A stretch of DNA of 64,000 nt, from positions 10,309,042 through 10,373,041 of the forward strand of contig CM119265.1 in the NCBI GenBank assembly GCA_051294375.1, written 5' to 3'. This stretch comes from Paraspadella gotoi (Eukaryota > Chaetognatha). Made by a program: the position numbers and the translations under genes. The number at the start of each line of letters is the position of its first letter. The first letter of the stretch is position 1. Under the pieces are notes generated by a model. The model searched no databases. It had not been told where the DNA came from and saw only the letters and a program-made list of their open reading frames with translations. This document shows, piece after piece, positions 22,001-32,107 of this stretch.

Positions 22001-23507
22001 GGAGTATTTATGAGCAAAAAATGATAGGGCAAGCTTCATTAATAACTGCGCTAGAGCAAATATTGTAAAAAAATTTTTTAGGGTGCTGAGCGCAATTTTT
22101 TTGAATTTTTAAAAATCCGTCCAATGGGGACACAAACTAACCTTCCTGCATCCATTACTAACAGCTGAGCTGATTACAACTCCTAGTTTGGGAGATATCC
22201 GCTCCCTCCAGTTTATCGAGTAAAGAAAAAAGTTACTGTATATTTTTATGAAAAGAAATGAAATGTTTGAAAATTTCGGGTCATCTTACAAATATAGACA
22301 TTGGGGTATGTGTCTGAGCACAACCATAATGACAGCCATTTTAAAGGTTTTCTAGTTAAAACTTATAGAAAATAACAATTTTATCTTTTAAAAAAAATTG
22401 GAAAACAAGCCTGTTGCCTATCTAGTATTTAAACCTTGAAATATATTAATAAGAATTTTTTACATGCTCCCAAAACATTATACAAACTAATAAATGTAAA
22501 AGAAATTAAAATTTTTGTCTCAATTTTTTCACAATGAGTTTAAAATAGAACTATCAAATAAGACGGGAGAAATGTCGCAAAAAAAGCTGCTGGAAGGCAA
22601 ACGCACCAGTTGTTATGATGTAATGTATTAGCAATTTGATTATAAGAACATAAACGTCAGGGAATTATCTAACTAATGAAATGAACAAATATTAATCAGA
22701 TTCAGTAAGTTAAGAGTTATAACAATTGTTTTCATTTCACTCCCATTTGAAAATCGGTGTACTGCAATCGTTGGTCTCGAATTTATAGCTGGACGGATCA
22801 AACTTCTCCCCCACCCCCCGGCCTTCCGCACTGCCTTCCTACTCTTAAACCTGGAACAACATCTTCCTGAGCTTCTTGAGGCCCGACTTAAATGTCTCCG
22901 TCGACTCATCGTCGATGGTCGCCAACTTCTTGGCGAAAAAACAGGCGAGGAATCGGCTCTCCTCGTCTAGACGCGCGTTGCCACAGATTTTGAGAGACGT
23001 CAGAAATGGGAAGGACTTCAAAAAATCCATCTGGCGATAAATTTCAAAATAAAGAATGCCACTAACTCAATAGGGCGTGTTAAATTTTGCTCACTAACTA
23101 TTCGTTGATAACTTGACCTAGCTCAGCTTTGACTGTTATCTAAGCAATCAGCCTCTAACGTGAACCTTTTTGAAATGTACCAAGGATGTTACGAAAAAAA
23201 TGAAAGAGACCCTCGAATTCAAAAGAGAATAAGAATTCGAGAAGAGTCTCGGACGAACCGATTGAAGGTCGTTGTCGGAAACGTCGAGATGCTTGAGAGT
23301 CTCGAGTCGGGCGACTGAGGGTAAATCGTCGAGATCATTCTTGGAGACGTCGAGTGACTCCAGGCAAGTGAAGGACCCGAGATGCTCCAGCAAATCAGGG
23401 CGCTCCTTGATGAGACCCTCCGAAAAGTCGAGTCGCTGAACTTTCTCAAAGGAGACGCCTTTGACTAGAGAGTTCAAGAACTCTCTTGTAGAAGAGGAAG
23501 AAGACAT
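13067..23507 (-). CDS. LRWD1: LRWD1 (ORCA): leucine-rich repeat and WD40 origin-recognition-complex-associated protein
   Basis: In animals LRWD1 binds ORC and heterochromatin marks in the nucleus. Eight exons join in phase to 488 aa: 23507-23259, 23030-22851, 17004-16842, 16649-16456, 13985-13817, 13757-13595, 13492-13326, 13248-13067. Exons 1-2 carry leucine-rich repeats (Leu-Glu-Ser-Leu-Asp-Val-Ser...Leu-Lys-His-Leu-Asp-Val-Ser). Exon 4 has Arg-Ile-Ser-Arg-Glu-Leu and Phe-Val-Arg-Cys-His-Ser, aligning to the vertebrate middle region. Exons 5-8 are WD40 repeats (Leu-Ala-Thr-Cys-Gly-Gly...Leu-Ile-Asp-Cys; Gly-Phe-Arg-Gly-Ser-Ile-Arg-Leu-Leu; Ser-Glu-Asp-Lys-Thr-Ile-Leu-Leu-Trp). The exon-4 donor is AAG/GCACGT, a GC-AG intron. 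Introns 2 and 4 contain large inverted-repeat elements. It is shorter than the vertebrate protein (about 650 aa), so exons may have been missed inside the long intron 2. Confidence 0.88.
14802..14859. repeat. 58-bp dispersed repeat, copy 1
   Basis: The block from AACAAGTTTGAGCAAACAA through GTCGGATCTGCCTACG to AAGCTAA recurs at 43963-44021 with about two or three mismatches in the same orientation. A partial copy (AACAAGTTTGAGCAAACGAT) is at 20394-20413. This one abuts the foldback element at 14862. Confidence 0.75.
14862..15455. repeat. Nested ~600-bp foldback element
   Basis: The left end TTGGTCAATAAGGCGTAGT and right end ACTACGCCTTATTGGTCAA are exact reverse complements. Similarity continues inward, with CCATATAAAATTTCAAAA against TTTTGAAATTTTTCG-type sequence, to a central pair CCTTCATTAAGTGGGT / ACCCACTTAATGAAAG around 15100-15205. 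Almost the whole unit folds back. No coding content. Confidence 0.75.
15446..15645. repeat. 18-21-bp minisatellite, CATAATTTGGTCAACTGA units
   Basis: About nine degenerate tandem units of (ACT)GRCATAATTTGGTCAA. The central units are nearly identical and the flanks drift. The GGTCAA core equals the terminal sequence of the neighbouring foldback element, so the tract may have expanded from its end. Confidence 0.8.
15650..16150. repeat. Dispersed repeat with terminal hairpin, copy 1
   Basis: Contains CCATTTAAACCAATTTCCACT, CCATCCATCCAATCACGAG, a GGACAGACGGACGGACG run and an end hairpin with GTCGGAATCTGCT/AGCAGATCCGAC arms (about 16119-16146). A reverse-oriented copy lies at 19600-20050. The region also repeats the CCATTTAAACC/TTCCACT part twice internally (15690-15760, 15850-15900). 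Confidence 0.7.
19600..20050. repeat. Dispersed repeat with terminal hairpin, copy 2 (inverted)
   Basis: Reverse-complement copy of 15650-16150. It begins with the hairpin TAGTCGAATCTGCT/AGCAGATCCCGACT, then GTCGGTCCGTCGGTCC, CCGTCCGTCCGTCC, TTGGATGGATGGAT and GGAAATGAGTTTAAATGGAA. Located inside the core of the 4.95-kb element. The final TTTAAATGGAAAAAACAAAAAA unit is repeated (about 19890 and 20035). A degenerate ~18-bp tract of TTTGGTTATCATCGCATCAA follows to 20275. Confidence 0.7.
20456..20703. repeat. GC-rich ~245-bp dispersed repeat, copy 1
   Basis: Stands out from AT-rich surroundings and matches 43023-43270 in the same orientation at roughly 90 percent by eye. Shared segments include CATCCACAGTCCTAACGACT, ACCGCGCCAGTGACTGG and a hairpin GATGCCC...GGGCATC. 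No ORF is conserved between the copies. A SINE or other RNA-derived repeat is possible, but I cannot find convincing A and B boxes. Confidence 0.75.
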
Positions 23508-23724
23508 TTTATTGATTGAGGGTTGTGACTAAATGTGTGACTGCTAGAACTTTTTTTTTTCATTGATGATTATATCGAACTGTCTATTAAAGAATCTCAC
23601 AAATAAAAATCTCACCTAATAAAAATAGCTGGAATAAAATAGATGAATTGGATGATAGCTAGTGATCTAAAAAGGGCTCTAATAAAATTAGAATTTAAAT
23701 CTAAATTACATTTAGCGATACTTA

Positions 23725-24911
23725 CATGGTGACAATTTTACAAGCGCCGGTAGAAATACGCAGTCATTTGCAAACCAGTGGTTATTTCATTGATTTTAAA
23801 AATTAGTTGAGTAGAACATATTAAAGTCATTTATGTGTTCAAATTTTATATTGATCAGTTAAGATATGCCTTGGCAATGAGTGGAGAAAGTTGGCTTGTA
23901 AAATCGGGTTTCATTTTCCAACTCACTGTTTTTAAATTCTTTTTTTTTTTCAACTTTTAGCTCTTTTTTAAACAAAGTATTTATTAAGATATTAACAATA
24001 TTAATATCCTCAGAAAGCCCTTAAAAAATGAAGAGAATGATATACTTACAAAAGCTCTAACATAAAAATTAAGCTGCCCAGCCTTGGTTAAATTAAGAGA
24101 GTCAAAAGTTAATTATCTAAAATTTTAAATCTTTTTTTAAAATATATGACCTGATTAAACTATTATAACATAAAATATTATTATTTATATAAGTATTAAG
24201 TATCAAGAAAGAGCCTGAAATAAGGAGATCAAAATCTTAAATTTACCCTCCAGCTATTGATTTTTGGATAGATGTCTTGTTTTTGAGTATCCTAATTAAA
24301 TTAAAGCTGAGCCGGTTAAATTTTATACTAAGTGAAGATTGGGAGAAAGAATTTAGTAAATTACAAAAATGTAAATAATATTTCTCTCGGCCTAAAATTC
24401 CATTCTCGTTTACATTCCTACTTTGATAAACAAAGTAGTTCATATAAAAGTCATTGTTATTTTATTCTCGCGCTCATTATTATTATTGCATTTTCCCTTC
24501 GATGTTATACTGAAATAAACTCTCGTTCATTTTATTTGGTATCGAATACTTTCACTAAAAATTCCGTCCTCCACTACTACAGTATTTGCAAGTATGTCAT
24601 TCTCTTTAGATTTGAAAGGGCTTTCAGAAAATAATAATATTAATATTATTTTATTTTAAATTTTTTCAGAAAACTTACTAAAAGTAAAAAAAAAATTGAA
24701 TCTAAAAAAGTGAGTTAGAAAATGAAACCCGATTTTACAAGCCAACTTTTTCAACTCATTGCCAAGTCATATCTTAACTGATCAATATAAAATTTGAACA
24801 CATAAATGACTTTAATATGTTCTACTCAACTAATTTTTAAAATCAAAGAAATAACCACTGGTTTGCAAATGACAGCGTATTTCTACCGGCGCTTGTAAAA
24901 TTGTCACCATG
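23725..24911. mobile_element. TA-flanked MITE-like element with ~205-bp inverted repeats
   Basis: Ends TA/CATGGTGACAATTTTAC and GTAAAATTGTCACCATG/TA. Terminal repeats of about 205 bases (23725-23930 and 24713-24911) are near-perfect reverse complements and include AAGCGCCGGTAGAAATACG. The 780-base core is AT-rich with no transposase. It sits about 220 bases upstream of the LRWD1 start codon, in what should be promoter DNA. Confidence 0.8.
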
Positions 24912-25690
24912 TATTACTCTTATACTACACTATAATTTGAATGAATAAAAATAAAACTTAAAAAATAAAAAAATAAAAAATTCAAAAGAGGAAACCGTGC
25001 AATATTTTTAATGCAAATTTAACCCAGATATTAAGCAAAAACCAAATTTTGAAAAATGGTAAATTTAGCTATTAATCTTAATCTTAATCATTAAATATGG
25101 GTCGGTTCGTCAAAGATAATTATTAATACAGCCAAAACAAAAACCAGAATTGTCGAACAAAAACTTAACAAAAAAAAAATTAGAATCATGCACAATGTAT
25201 AAAATTATGGCGATAAACTAGCTTGGGAATAATTCACATATATAAATGGTGGTACATTGTAGCGCCAAAAAAAAATTCAATCTTCAAATTCTTTAACTAG
25301 TTTTATCAAAGTACGTTATATCTTAAAATCAGAAACCACCTTTTCGAAACAAAAATAACGAAAAAATAAATGAGTGGTAAATTTTTTTCAATAGTTGCCA
25401 TACAACGAAGAAAAAATGGTAATATTACAATGACTGGAATCAAATCGCAGTGACGCTGCAAAGTATTTTAAAGTAAAATTCAATATAATAAGAGAACAAT
25501 TCTGAATCGTAATAGAATAGTCACCTCCGAACAATATATATAGCTGCTCTTCGATTAGCTTCCGTTGAATTATCTAAACTTGGCAGGGACGCGCCCAACA
25601 AACGGAAATCCACGAATCCAGATGGAAAAAACAGAAGTTTGTCGACAGGAATTTCGAGTAGGAAAAAAGGAATTTCCTTGGTCAGTTTTG
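24912..25690. other. AT-rich spacer
   Basis: No supported gene. It includes the presumed 3' untranslated region of the VDAC gene that ends at 25691. Confidence 0.5.
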
Positions 25691-27237
25691 TCATTGTTCG
25701 AATTGAAGGCGGAATCCGATCCGGTCGCCCAATGAGTCGAGATTCTTGACTTCGACGTCCAAACCGAGATTCGCGGTGACGCCTTTGAAGAGAAGGAATT
25801 GAAGCCCCAGGCGAACCAGGCCGTGCTGATTAACCTTGGCCGAAATGCAGGCGTCTCTGCGTGAATGGGGAGAGAAAAAAAAAGTAAAAATTGTAATCAG
25901 CGGAAATGAGCCTCGAGAAAACAGAAATACGAAAGGAATAAACTTAACTGAAGTATTCAATATTTCCACGGGCCTCACTTTCACAAACCCTATGTCCCGC
26001 CCCCTTCCTCTTACTTGTGGAAGTTGTAGTGAGCGGCGAGGTCGTAGCTGAGATTTCGTTTGGTGTCGGCGTCGGCGTCCCAAGAGAAGCAGGCGCCGGT
26101 CTTTAAGTTTCGGCCCACTAGTTGGTAGACACTCCATGAAATCTTAGAAGCGTCACTGAGGAAGATGAATGCGTTAGGGTGTAACCGAAACGGGAAATGA
26201 TATATGGTCAAACACACATACACACAAATATACATGTATATTGTATAGCATTTTATAATGTAGATTTTCTATATAGATTCTATATAGATTTTCTACTTTT
26301 CCTCAGTCACTGTAAAAAACGAGTGTAGAGTCGCATCCATCATCCGGACGTCAACTCACACGTTAGCGTTGAGCATCCACTCGAAGGCGTTGACGCGCGA
26401 GTGGAGCATGAAGATGTCGGTGGCGCGATAGCCGAGGGATACGTTGCCGTCGGTCACTTGCCTCGTGGCCGAATCCACGACCGACTCCGCGCCGAAGATC
26501 CATCCGTTGCGAGCGAAGACGGCCGCAGCACGGAAGACGGGGTTGCTGAAGATGAGGGGGAGAACATGTTATACAAAGCTAAGAAGATGAATTTAAAAAA
26601 ACAAAGCAAAGTAATATTTTTATTTTAATAATGACCGGGGCCGGAGCAATTTTGAGCCTCTCACCTGAGAGGAACTGTAAAATCTGTGGTGAGTGAGAAG
26701 TGGATATTGGGGCGAAGGAGATGAAAGCCGGCGCCCAGGATGACGTCGCTCGGTTTCGTCGCCAAAGTCGAAGAAAAACAGGCCTGAAGATAAAATGGGG
26801 GGAAGAGGGAGTCAATGTCGTGGAACTTTCTCGTGAAAATTTTACCATTTTTATTATTTTTTAAAATGTACTAAGTCGGTAAAGTCTTTTGCGATTATAA
26901 AGACGAACGTAGACCTTTAGCGGACTTTATATCCACTCATCCATACCTGCGCTCCTTCGAGGGGCTCGACGTCGATCCCAAGCTTCAATATTCCATCGGT
27001 TCCCCAAATGTTCGACAACTTTAGTCCGCCTTTATGCGAAGTCCACGAGCTCTCGAGACCGGCCGTGGTCAAACCCGTTGTCACCTCCCTATTTCCGGTG
27101 ATCAACGTTTCGAGTCGGGCCGCCGATCGTGTCTTGGAGGACAAACCGACGGCGCCGGTGTCGCAAATTCCTTCTTCGACGGCCTCGCGCGCCGCGGCGC
27201 CCAAATCCGCGAAACTCGGAGGCGAAGACGGCGGCAT
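25691..27237 (-). CDS. VDAC: Voltage-dependent anion channel (mitochondrial outer-membrane porin)
   Basis: VDAC is the beta-barrel porin that passes ATP, ADP and metabolites across the mitochondrial outer membrane. Five exons join in phase: 27237-26947, 26783-26665, 26545-26360, 26155-26015, 25856-25691, giving 300 aa (family about 283). The N-terminus Met-Pro-Pro-Ser...Ser-Phe-Ala-Asp-Leu-Gly-Ala-Ala-Ala-Arg matches the VDAC amphipathic helix (Pro-Pro-x-Tyr-Ala-Asp-Leu-Gly-Lys-x-Ala-Arg). The last exon has Ile-Ser-Ala-Lys-Val-Asn-x-x-Gly-Leu-Val-Arg-Leu-Gly, matching the family's C-terminal strands. The sequence is divergent (for example Phe for Tyr in the Tyr-Ala-Asp motif), so it may be a fast-evolving VDAC. 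Donors and acceptors are all GT-AG. Confidence 0.9.
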
Positions 27238-27842
27238 CGTGGGCTGAGTTTTGTCTATATCTCGATCTTTACGAGTTTATTTTTCTTCGTGGTAATCCGA
27301 CATTTAAAGAGTCAAAAGTGAGCGCGGTCTCGAATAAGACCATGCGAGCGCGCCTCCCTTTCTCTCGCGCAGTGACTGAATGAGTAGAAGATGAAAAATA
27401 AAATAGAATGAATGGCTCCGTGAAAGTACAAACAAAATATTAAATAAATATATCGTAAAGCGACTAAGGTTTTTTAAGAATTTTCTTCTAAAAAATCGTC
27501 AGACCCTCATATATTATTTTCAATGAACCGTTCTTGAAAAATAGAAAACGATGATCAGAGAGTGCGCCGAGACTAATTTACGGTGTGACGATTAAAAAAA
27601 GGGAAAAACAGATTTTTGAGAGATAAAGATGACAGCGCGGTATCAAACCGAGTGGACAGGTTTTTTTTTTTGTTTCGTTTTTAAGTGGATAGAACGGGAA
27701 AAAGATGTGCGAGGTAGAGAAAGATGAAAAGACATACTTCCAGTTAATAAAGTACAAAAAGATCATTAGTAAAATCGTCTTGAAATTATGAGACAATTTC
27801 AAATTTTATGAGCAAAGAGAGGAGAGAGAGAGAGAGAGAGAT

Positions 27843-27884
<42 letters not shown>

Positions 27885-28854
27885 GGGAAAAAGCGATTCG
27901 CTCAAAACGAGAACACGTAGTTACAAATCGATTTAAGTTAATTTGCGTAGCGATTTTCTTTTTTTTTGTTTGGTTTTGTTTTCTCTGTGACTCGAGGACA
28001 ATACAATAAAATAACGTCACAAGAAATGACTAGTTTTGAAAAGCTAGTTCACTAACAGTCGAATTATATTCAGATTACACGACAAACGGTAAAGTATTTT
28101 TTCAAAAAATAAATTACAAAAATGACTCGGTAAAGCTGCTAAACTAAAATAATTCCATCATGTTAAATGGTTGTTAAAAGGTTGTACCATTTTCATAAAT
28201 ACGTATACAGAAATCCAATGTCGGACGAAGACCAACGAAAGCTTGAAAAATGAAACTGAAACTGAGAGCGTGATATAACTGACAGTCTGACAGGATTCAA
28301 AAAAAAAAAAAAAAAAAAATCAGGACTTCCTGGACTCGGCCGGCGTTGGAATTTCTGTAATCATACTTCCGTAAATCAAGACTGGAGAAACGCAAGAATG
28401 AATCAAAATACGACGAATCCGTTTTTAAGTTTGATGGCAACGCTTGTTATGTGTGAATAAAAGCATTCTCGAAGAATAATGGCACGCGGTCGTTCCAACT
28501 ATGTTTGTAATTAATGCCGATTTGATGTGGGAGTCAAGGACTCAAGGTGAAAAGGAGGAGATTGCTTGAGCTCGGACTCGCCTCGACTTCAAAACAAAAT
28601 ATCGAGATAGTCGAAAAGGGGGGAAGGGGAGAAGCAGGATCTACTTTTAACAGAAGATCATTAATTTATTTAGATTTAAGCTAAAGTAGCAGATATTTAG
28701 GGGAAAAAAGTTTGCCCCAACGTTGAGGCGGGGCCCTTGTCATTCATAACGTTGTTCTTCGTGTCCTTTATTGGCAGTCTTTTTTTAAAGTTTGCACATG
28801 AATATTTTTCCACCACTACTTTTCTTCCAACTATTCTCCATCCCACATTCCCTC
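27238..28854. other. Spacer between VDAC and the zinc-finger gene
   Basis: No supported gene. It contains a (GA)n microsatellite at about 27821-27881 and an A-run at about 28300-28318. The left part should hold the VDAC promoter, the right part the 3' untranslated region of the zinc-finger gene. Confidence 0.5.
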
Positions 28855-31517
28855 TCACGACAACGTTTTACTTTTGATGAGATCGTTCGACGCCACCGAC
28901 GCAGCGGTGCCGCCAACGTCGCCCCCGCCGACGTTGGGGCCGATGAGGAATTTTTGAACGTCTGCCCGGACAGTTTGGCCGTTGACTCGGATGCGGCCGT
29001 CGACGAAGCTCTCCGGTCCTCCTTTGTCTACGTCCTCATCATCGTCCTCGATGACGTCGTCGTTGGGGCCATCGGTGCCGCGCGACGAACCGGCGTCGTC
29101 TTCCGCCTCGGTCGTCATTCCCTCCGTCTCTACGAAGTAGGCGTCTCCGTCTCCTTCGTCGAACGCCGTTTCGGACGGCGTCGTCGATGAAGGCGCCGCG
29201 GTGGAAACGAATTCGTCTCCCCTTGGTCCGACTAGCCCGGCGTTGAGCGCCGGCGACAAGGGAGGCATAAACGACAGCGTCGGCGGCATCAGCGTCGCAT
29301 GTTGCAGCGACTGCTGCTGCGAGCGCCGAGAAACCGCCGCCGAGGTTGTCGACGTCGTCGCTCCCGCCGAAGAATTTGGCAGCAAAAGCAGCCCGTTGGA
29401 GTCGACCATGCTAACGCTGTTGAAGGCGGCAACGGCAGCGGCAGCCGCGGCGGCGGCTTGAGCGGCGGTCGGAGGCGGCGCCTCGAAAAGCTTCTGCGCC
29501 TCCTCCGAGTCGGGTATCTCCATGCGATGGCGGCTGAGCACGTGACGCCGCAAATGCTCCTTCCGCTTGAACTTGTGCTGGCAAAACATGCAAGGGTGAC
29601 CCTGGACGTTGGTGTGCTGCTCTTTCTTATGGCGGGAGAGATGGTGGGGCTTGGAGAATTCGTGACTGCAGATCTCGCAGAAGAAGGGCGGGCCGGAGAG
29701 ACCGGGACCGCGTTTGCGCGGCGGTGTTTCCGACGCCGCCGTGGCATTCTCGGCGATTATTAGAGGATTGGGATCGCAGAGTTCCAGCGCCATCTGGTCG
29801 GCGCCGCCAGCGGAACCAGATTCACCGCCACCGCCGGTCTCACCGCGCGGAGGAAACGCGTTGGTCTCGATGTGATTCTCGTCTTGAAAAGTGAGATGAA
29901 CTTTTGATTTTGTCTTCGGTCGAATCGGGACGAGTTTGCTCGAGTTGGTTCTCTTGGGGTTTTCTCCGGTCACCGAATTACCGTCGCCACCACCACCGCC
30001 GACTTTGACTTCCAAAATGCGCGGAGTCCCGAAGGAGGCGTTGAGATCGACACCGGAATCATCAGCCGCGGAATGGGAGGAGGCGAGGTCGACGGTTCCA
30101 TCGCCGACCTCGGATTCCATCCTCATCATCTTCTCTTTCTGTTGGAGCAAGTGACCCACCGTCGCCCTCACCTTTCGCTTCTGAGACCCTACCAGTGGGC
30201 GTGGCGGGACGGCTCCCTCGTCCACTTCCGGTTTGTGAAGGGGCGGCGGCGGCGGCAATTCGTCCGCGCCGGACTTCGACACGAGATCTTTGAAGGAGAG
30301 AGCAGCGGCGCCGGCGTCTTCGTCGTCGGCCGTCGCGAACCCGTTGTTGTTGTTGTTGCCCTGAGCGGTTGAGGCGGCGGCGGGGGCCGCGGGGGAGTCC
30401 GACGGACCCGACACTATTGTGGGCACGAATTGAGAAAAGCTGAATTGCGGTTGATGCTGATGCAGGTGCGTCGTTTGACTTTGATGCTGAGGCGGCGGAA
30501 GAGGCGGTAAACCCTCGGAATGGCCTCGCTTTTTCTTCGCCCTGGTTACTTTAGGTGGTACGGGCGGTGGCGGCGCCACCGTTGCCGCCGTTGACGCCGA
30601 GATTTCTCCCATATGTTGCAAGCGAGGCAGGACGGCGCCACCGGGTAAAATCACGGCGCCCCCAGCGCCGAACGTGGCGCCGCCGACCGGAGCAGCATCG
30701 TTGATGGGCGGGGAACAAGAGTCCGGCGTGCTCGGGGCAGGGGGAGGACCCGGCGCCTGTTTCTCGACCAAGGCGTAAGGCTGCAGCGCGGGTAGGGAGG
30801 CGGCGGATGAAAAGAGCGGATGCGGAATGGCTGCGGCTGCGGCGGAGGTTAGGAGGTGAGGCACGAGGTTGGAGACTATAGAGGCGGGGATAGAAGGGAT
30901 CGAAGGGATCAGCAGACCGGACGGCGTCGATGATGGATGCGGCATCAGGAACGGCGACGAAGATACCGGCTCCGTCGCGTCGCCGGCGGCGCTTTCCGGA
31001 CGAGCAGCGTCGAAGGAAGGGGAAGGCGGGACGTCGGCGTCGACGTCGCTTGCGGCGACGGAAGGCGGGCGGGGGATTACGATCGGCGAGGCAGGGGCGT
31101 CGTCGTCAAAGTAGATTTCCTCGTCCTCGGTTCTGGAATTGAATGAATGAATGAATGAATTAATGAATGAATTGAAATAAAATTTCAATAAACGTTCTTC
31201 TCTGGAAATGATATGTCCTTGGAATAAGCGCATAATCCCCAATCCCCATAAAATTTATGGCCAGTGTCTTCGCCAAGCACCGGGTTTCAAATGACTCACT
31301 TGTTCCTGAGCTTGCCCTGCAAAAACTCGTCCTTGAGGGCGCGACGGCCAGCCCACTTGCGTCCGTGACCCGTTTCGACGATGACGAAGATGTTGGCGTC
31401 GGTGATGGTGGAGAGCTTCATCGCCGCCTCCAGCAGAACTCGCACGAAGAGAGACTCCATCTTTTGTCCTTGCTCGATAATGCTCAAGAGGCTGGCCGTT
31501 TGAAATGTCGCCGCCAT
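28855..31517 (-). CDS. C2H2 zinc-finger protein with long low-complexity regions
   Basis: Two exons, 31517-31300 and 31132-28855, join in phase to 831 aa. Residues 1-72 form a compact segment (Phe-Val-Arg-Val-Leu-Leu-Glu-Ala-Ala-Met-Lys-Leu-Ser...Ala-Asn-Ile-Phe-Val-Ile-Val) faintly recalling the MADS-box beta-strand region but too short to assign. Residues about 555-610 hold two classical C2H2 fingers (Cys-Glu-Ile-Cys...His-x3-4-His; Cys-Met-Phe-Cys...His...His) with Lys/Arg/His-rich helices, so DNA binding is likely. The rest is Ala/Pro/Ser/Gly-rich with an acidic stretch (Glu-Asp-Asp-Asp-Glu-Asp) near the C-terminus. Possible intron cap upstream. No orthologue named. Confidence 0.75.
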
Positions 31518-32107
31518 TTTCGTAGAAAAAAAAGTTTTTTTGATTGGCGAAAACAATTTTTTTCTGATTTTCTTGGTATTTTTTGGCCGAGCGAACAAAT
31601 TTGCAAATTAAATTTTTTGTAGTCCAAGGTGAAAAGCGCGTAATAAATAAAAATAAATTAACTAAGGATTTCTACTTTTGATGACTAAGATGAGCGAATC
31701 TAGAGGTTTGGGAGGCGCTTGCTTGCACGAGCCATTGTCTTTATAAATTTTTTAAAAAATTTTGTCATGAAGACAAAACCGAGGTGTTCTCCGAAAGAAA
31801 GGCTGAAACGGGAACACGCTGCCCTGATAAAAAAAATTCAATATAGAAACACCATATTAATTAAAATATTATAGTAACAGAACCGAATAATATTGTCGCG
31901 GATAAATCGAAAAAATGACGAAGTAAACAAACGACTACCGAAGTAATCTAACGAGATCTCTCTGTGAACCTTACAGCCATAACTGTACAATAACTGAACA
32001 ACAAGTTTTTATTCTACACCGACATCCGACAGTCACATCGGCATACCGGATTCTCTCGCATGCCGACTTGGCATGCGATTTCGGAATACGGCTCATAGCG
32101 TCAATGC

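Larger units (their letters stand above)
17290..22238. mobile_element. 4.95-kb element with ~1.2-kb terminal inverted repeats in LRWD1 intron 2
   Basis: The left arm 17290-18522 and right arm 21015-22238 are near-identical reverse complements. Ends read TA/CAGTAACTTTTTCTTTACTCG and the mirror GAAAAAAGTTACTG/TA, so the element is flanked by TA. Both arms contain a short coding-like relic, Met-Ala-Gln-Ala-Ala-Glu-Ala-Glu-Val-Leu (right arm 21324-21400, - strand; left arm near 18120-18195, + strand). The core (18523-21014) holds unrelated repeats and no transposase. Arm length suggests a foldback-type or recently rearranged Tc1/mariner derivative. Confidence 0.8.

Noticed and set aside
29201-29763. 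Several long + strand ORFs opposite the zinc-finger gene
   Set aside because: GC-rich shadow frames; the - strand carries the zinc fingers and correct splice phases.
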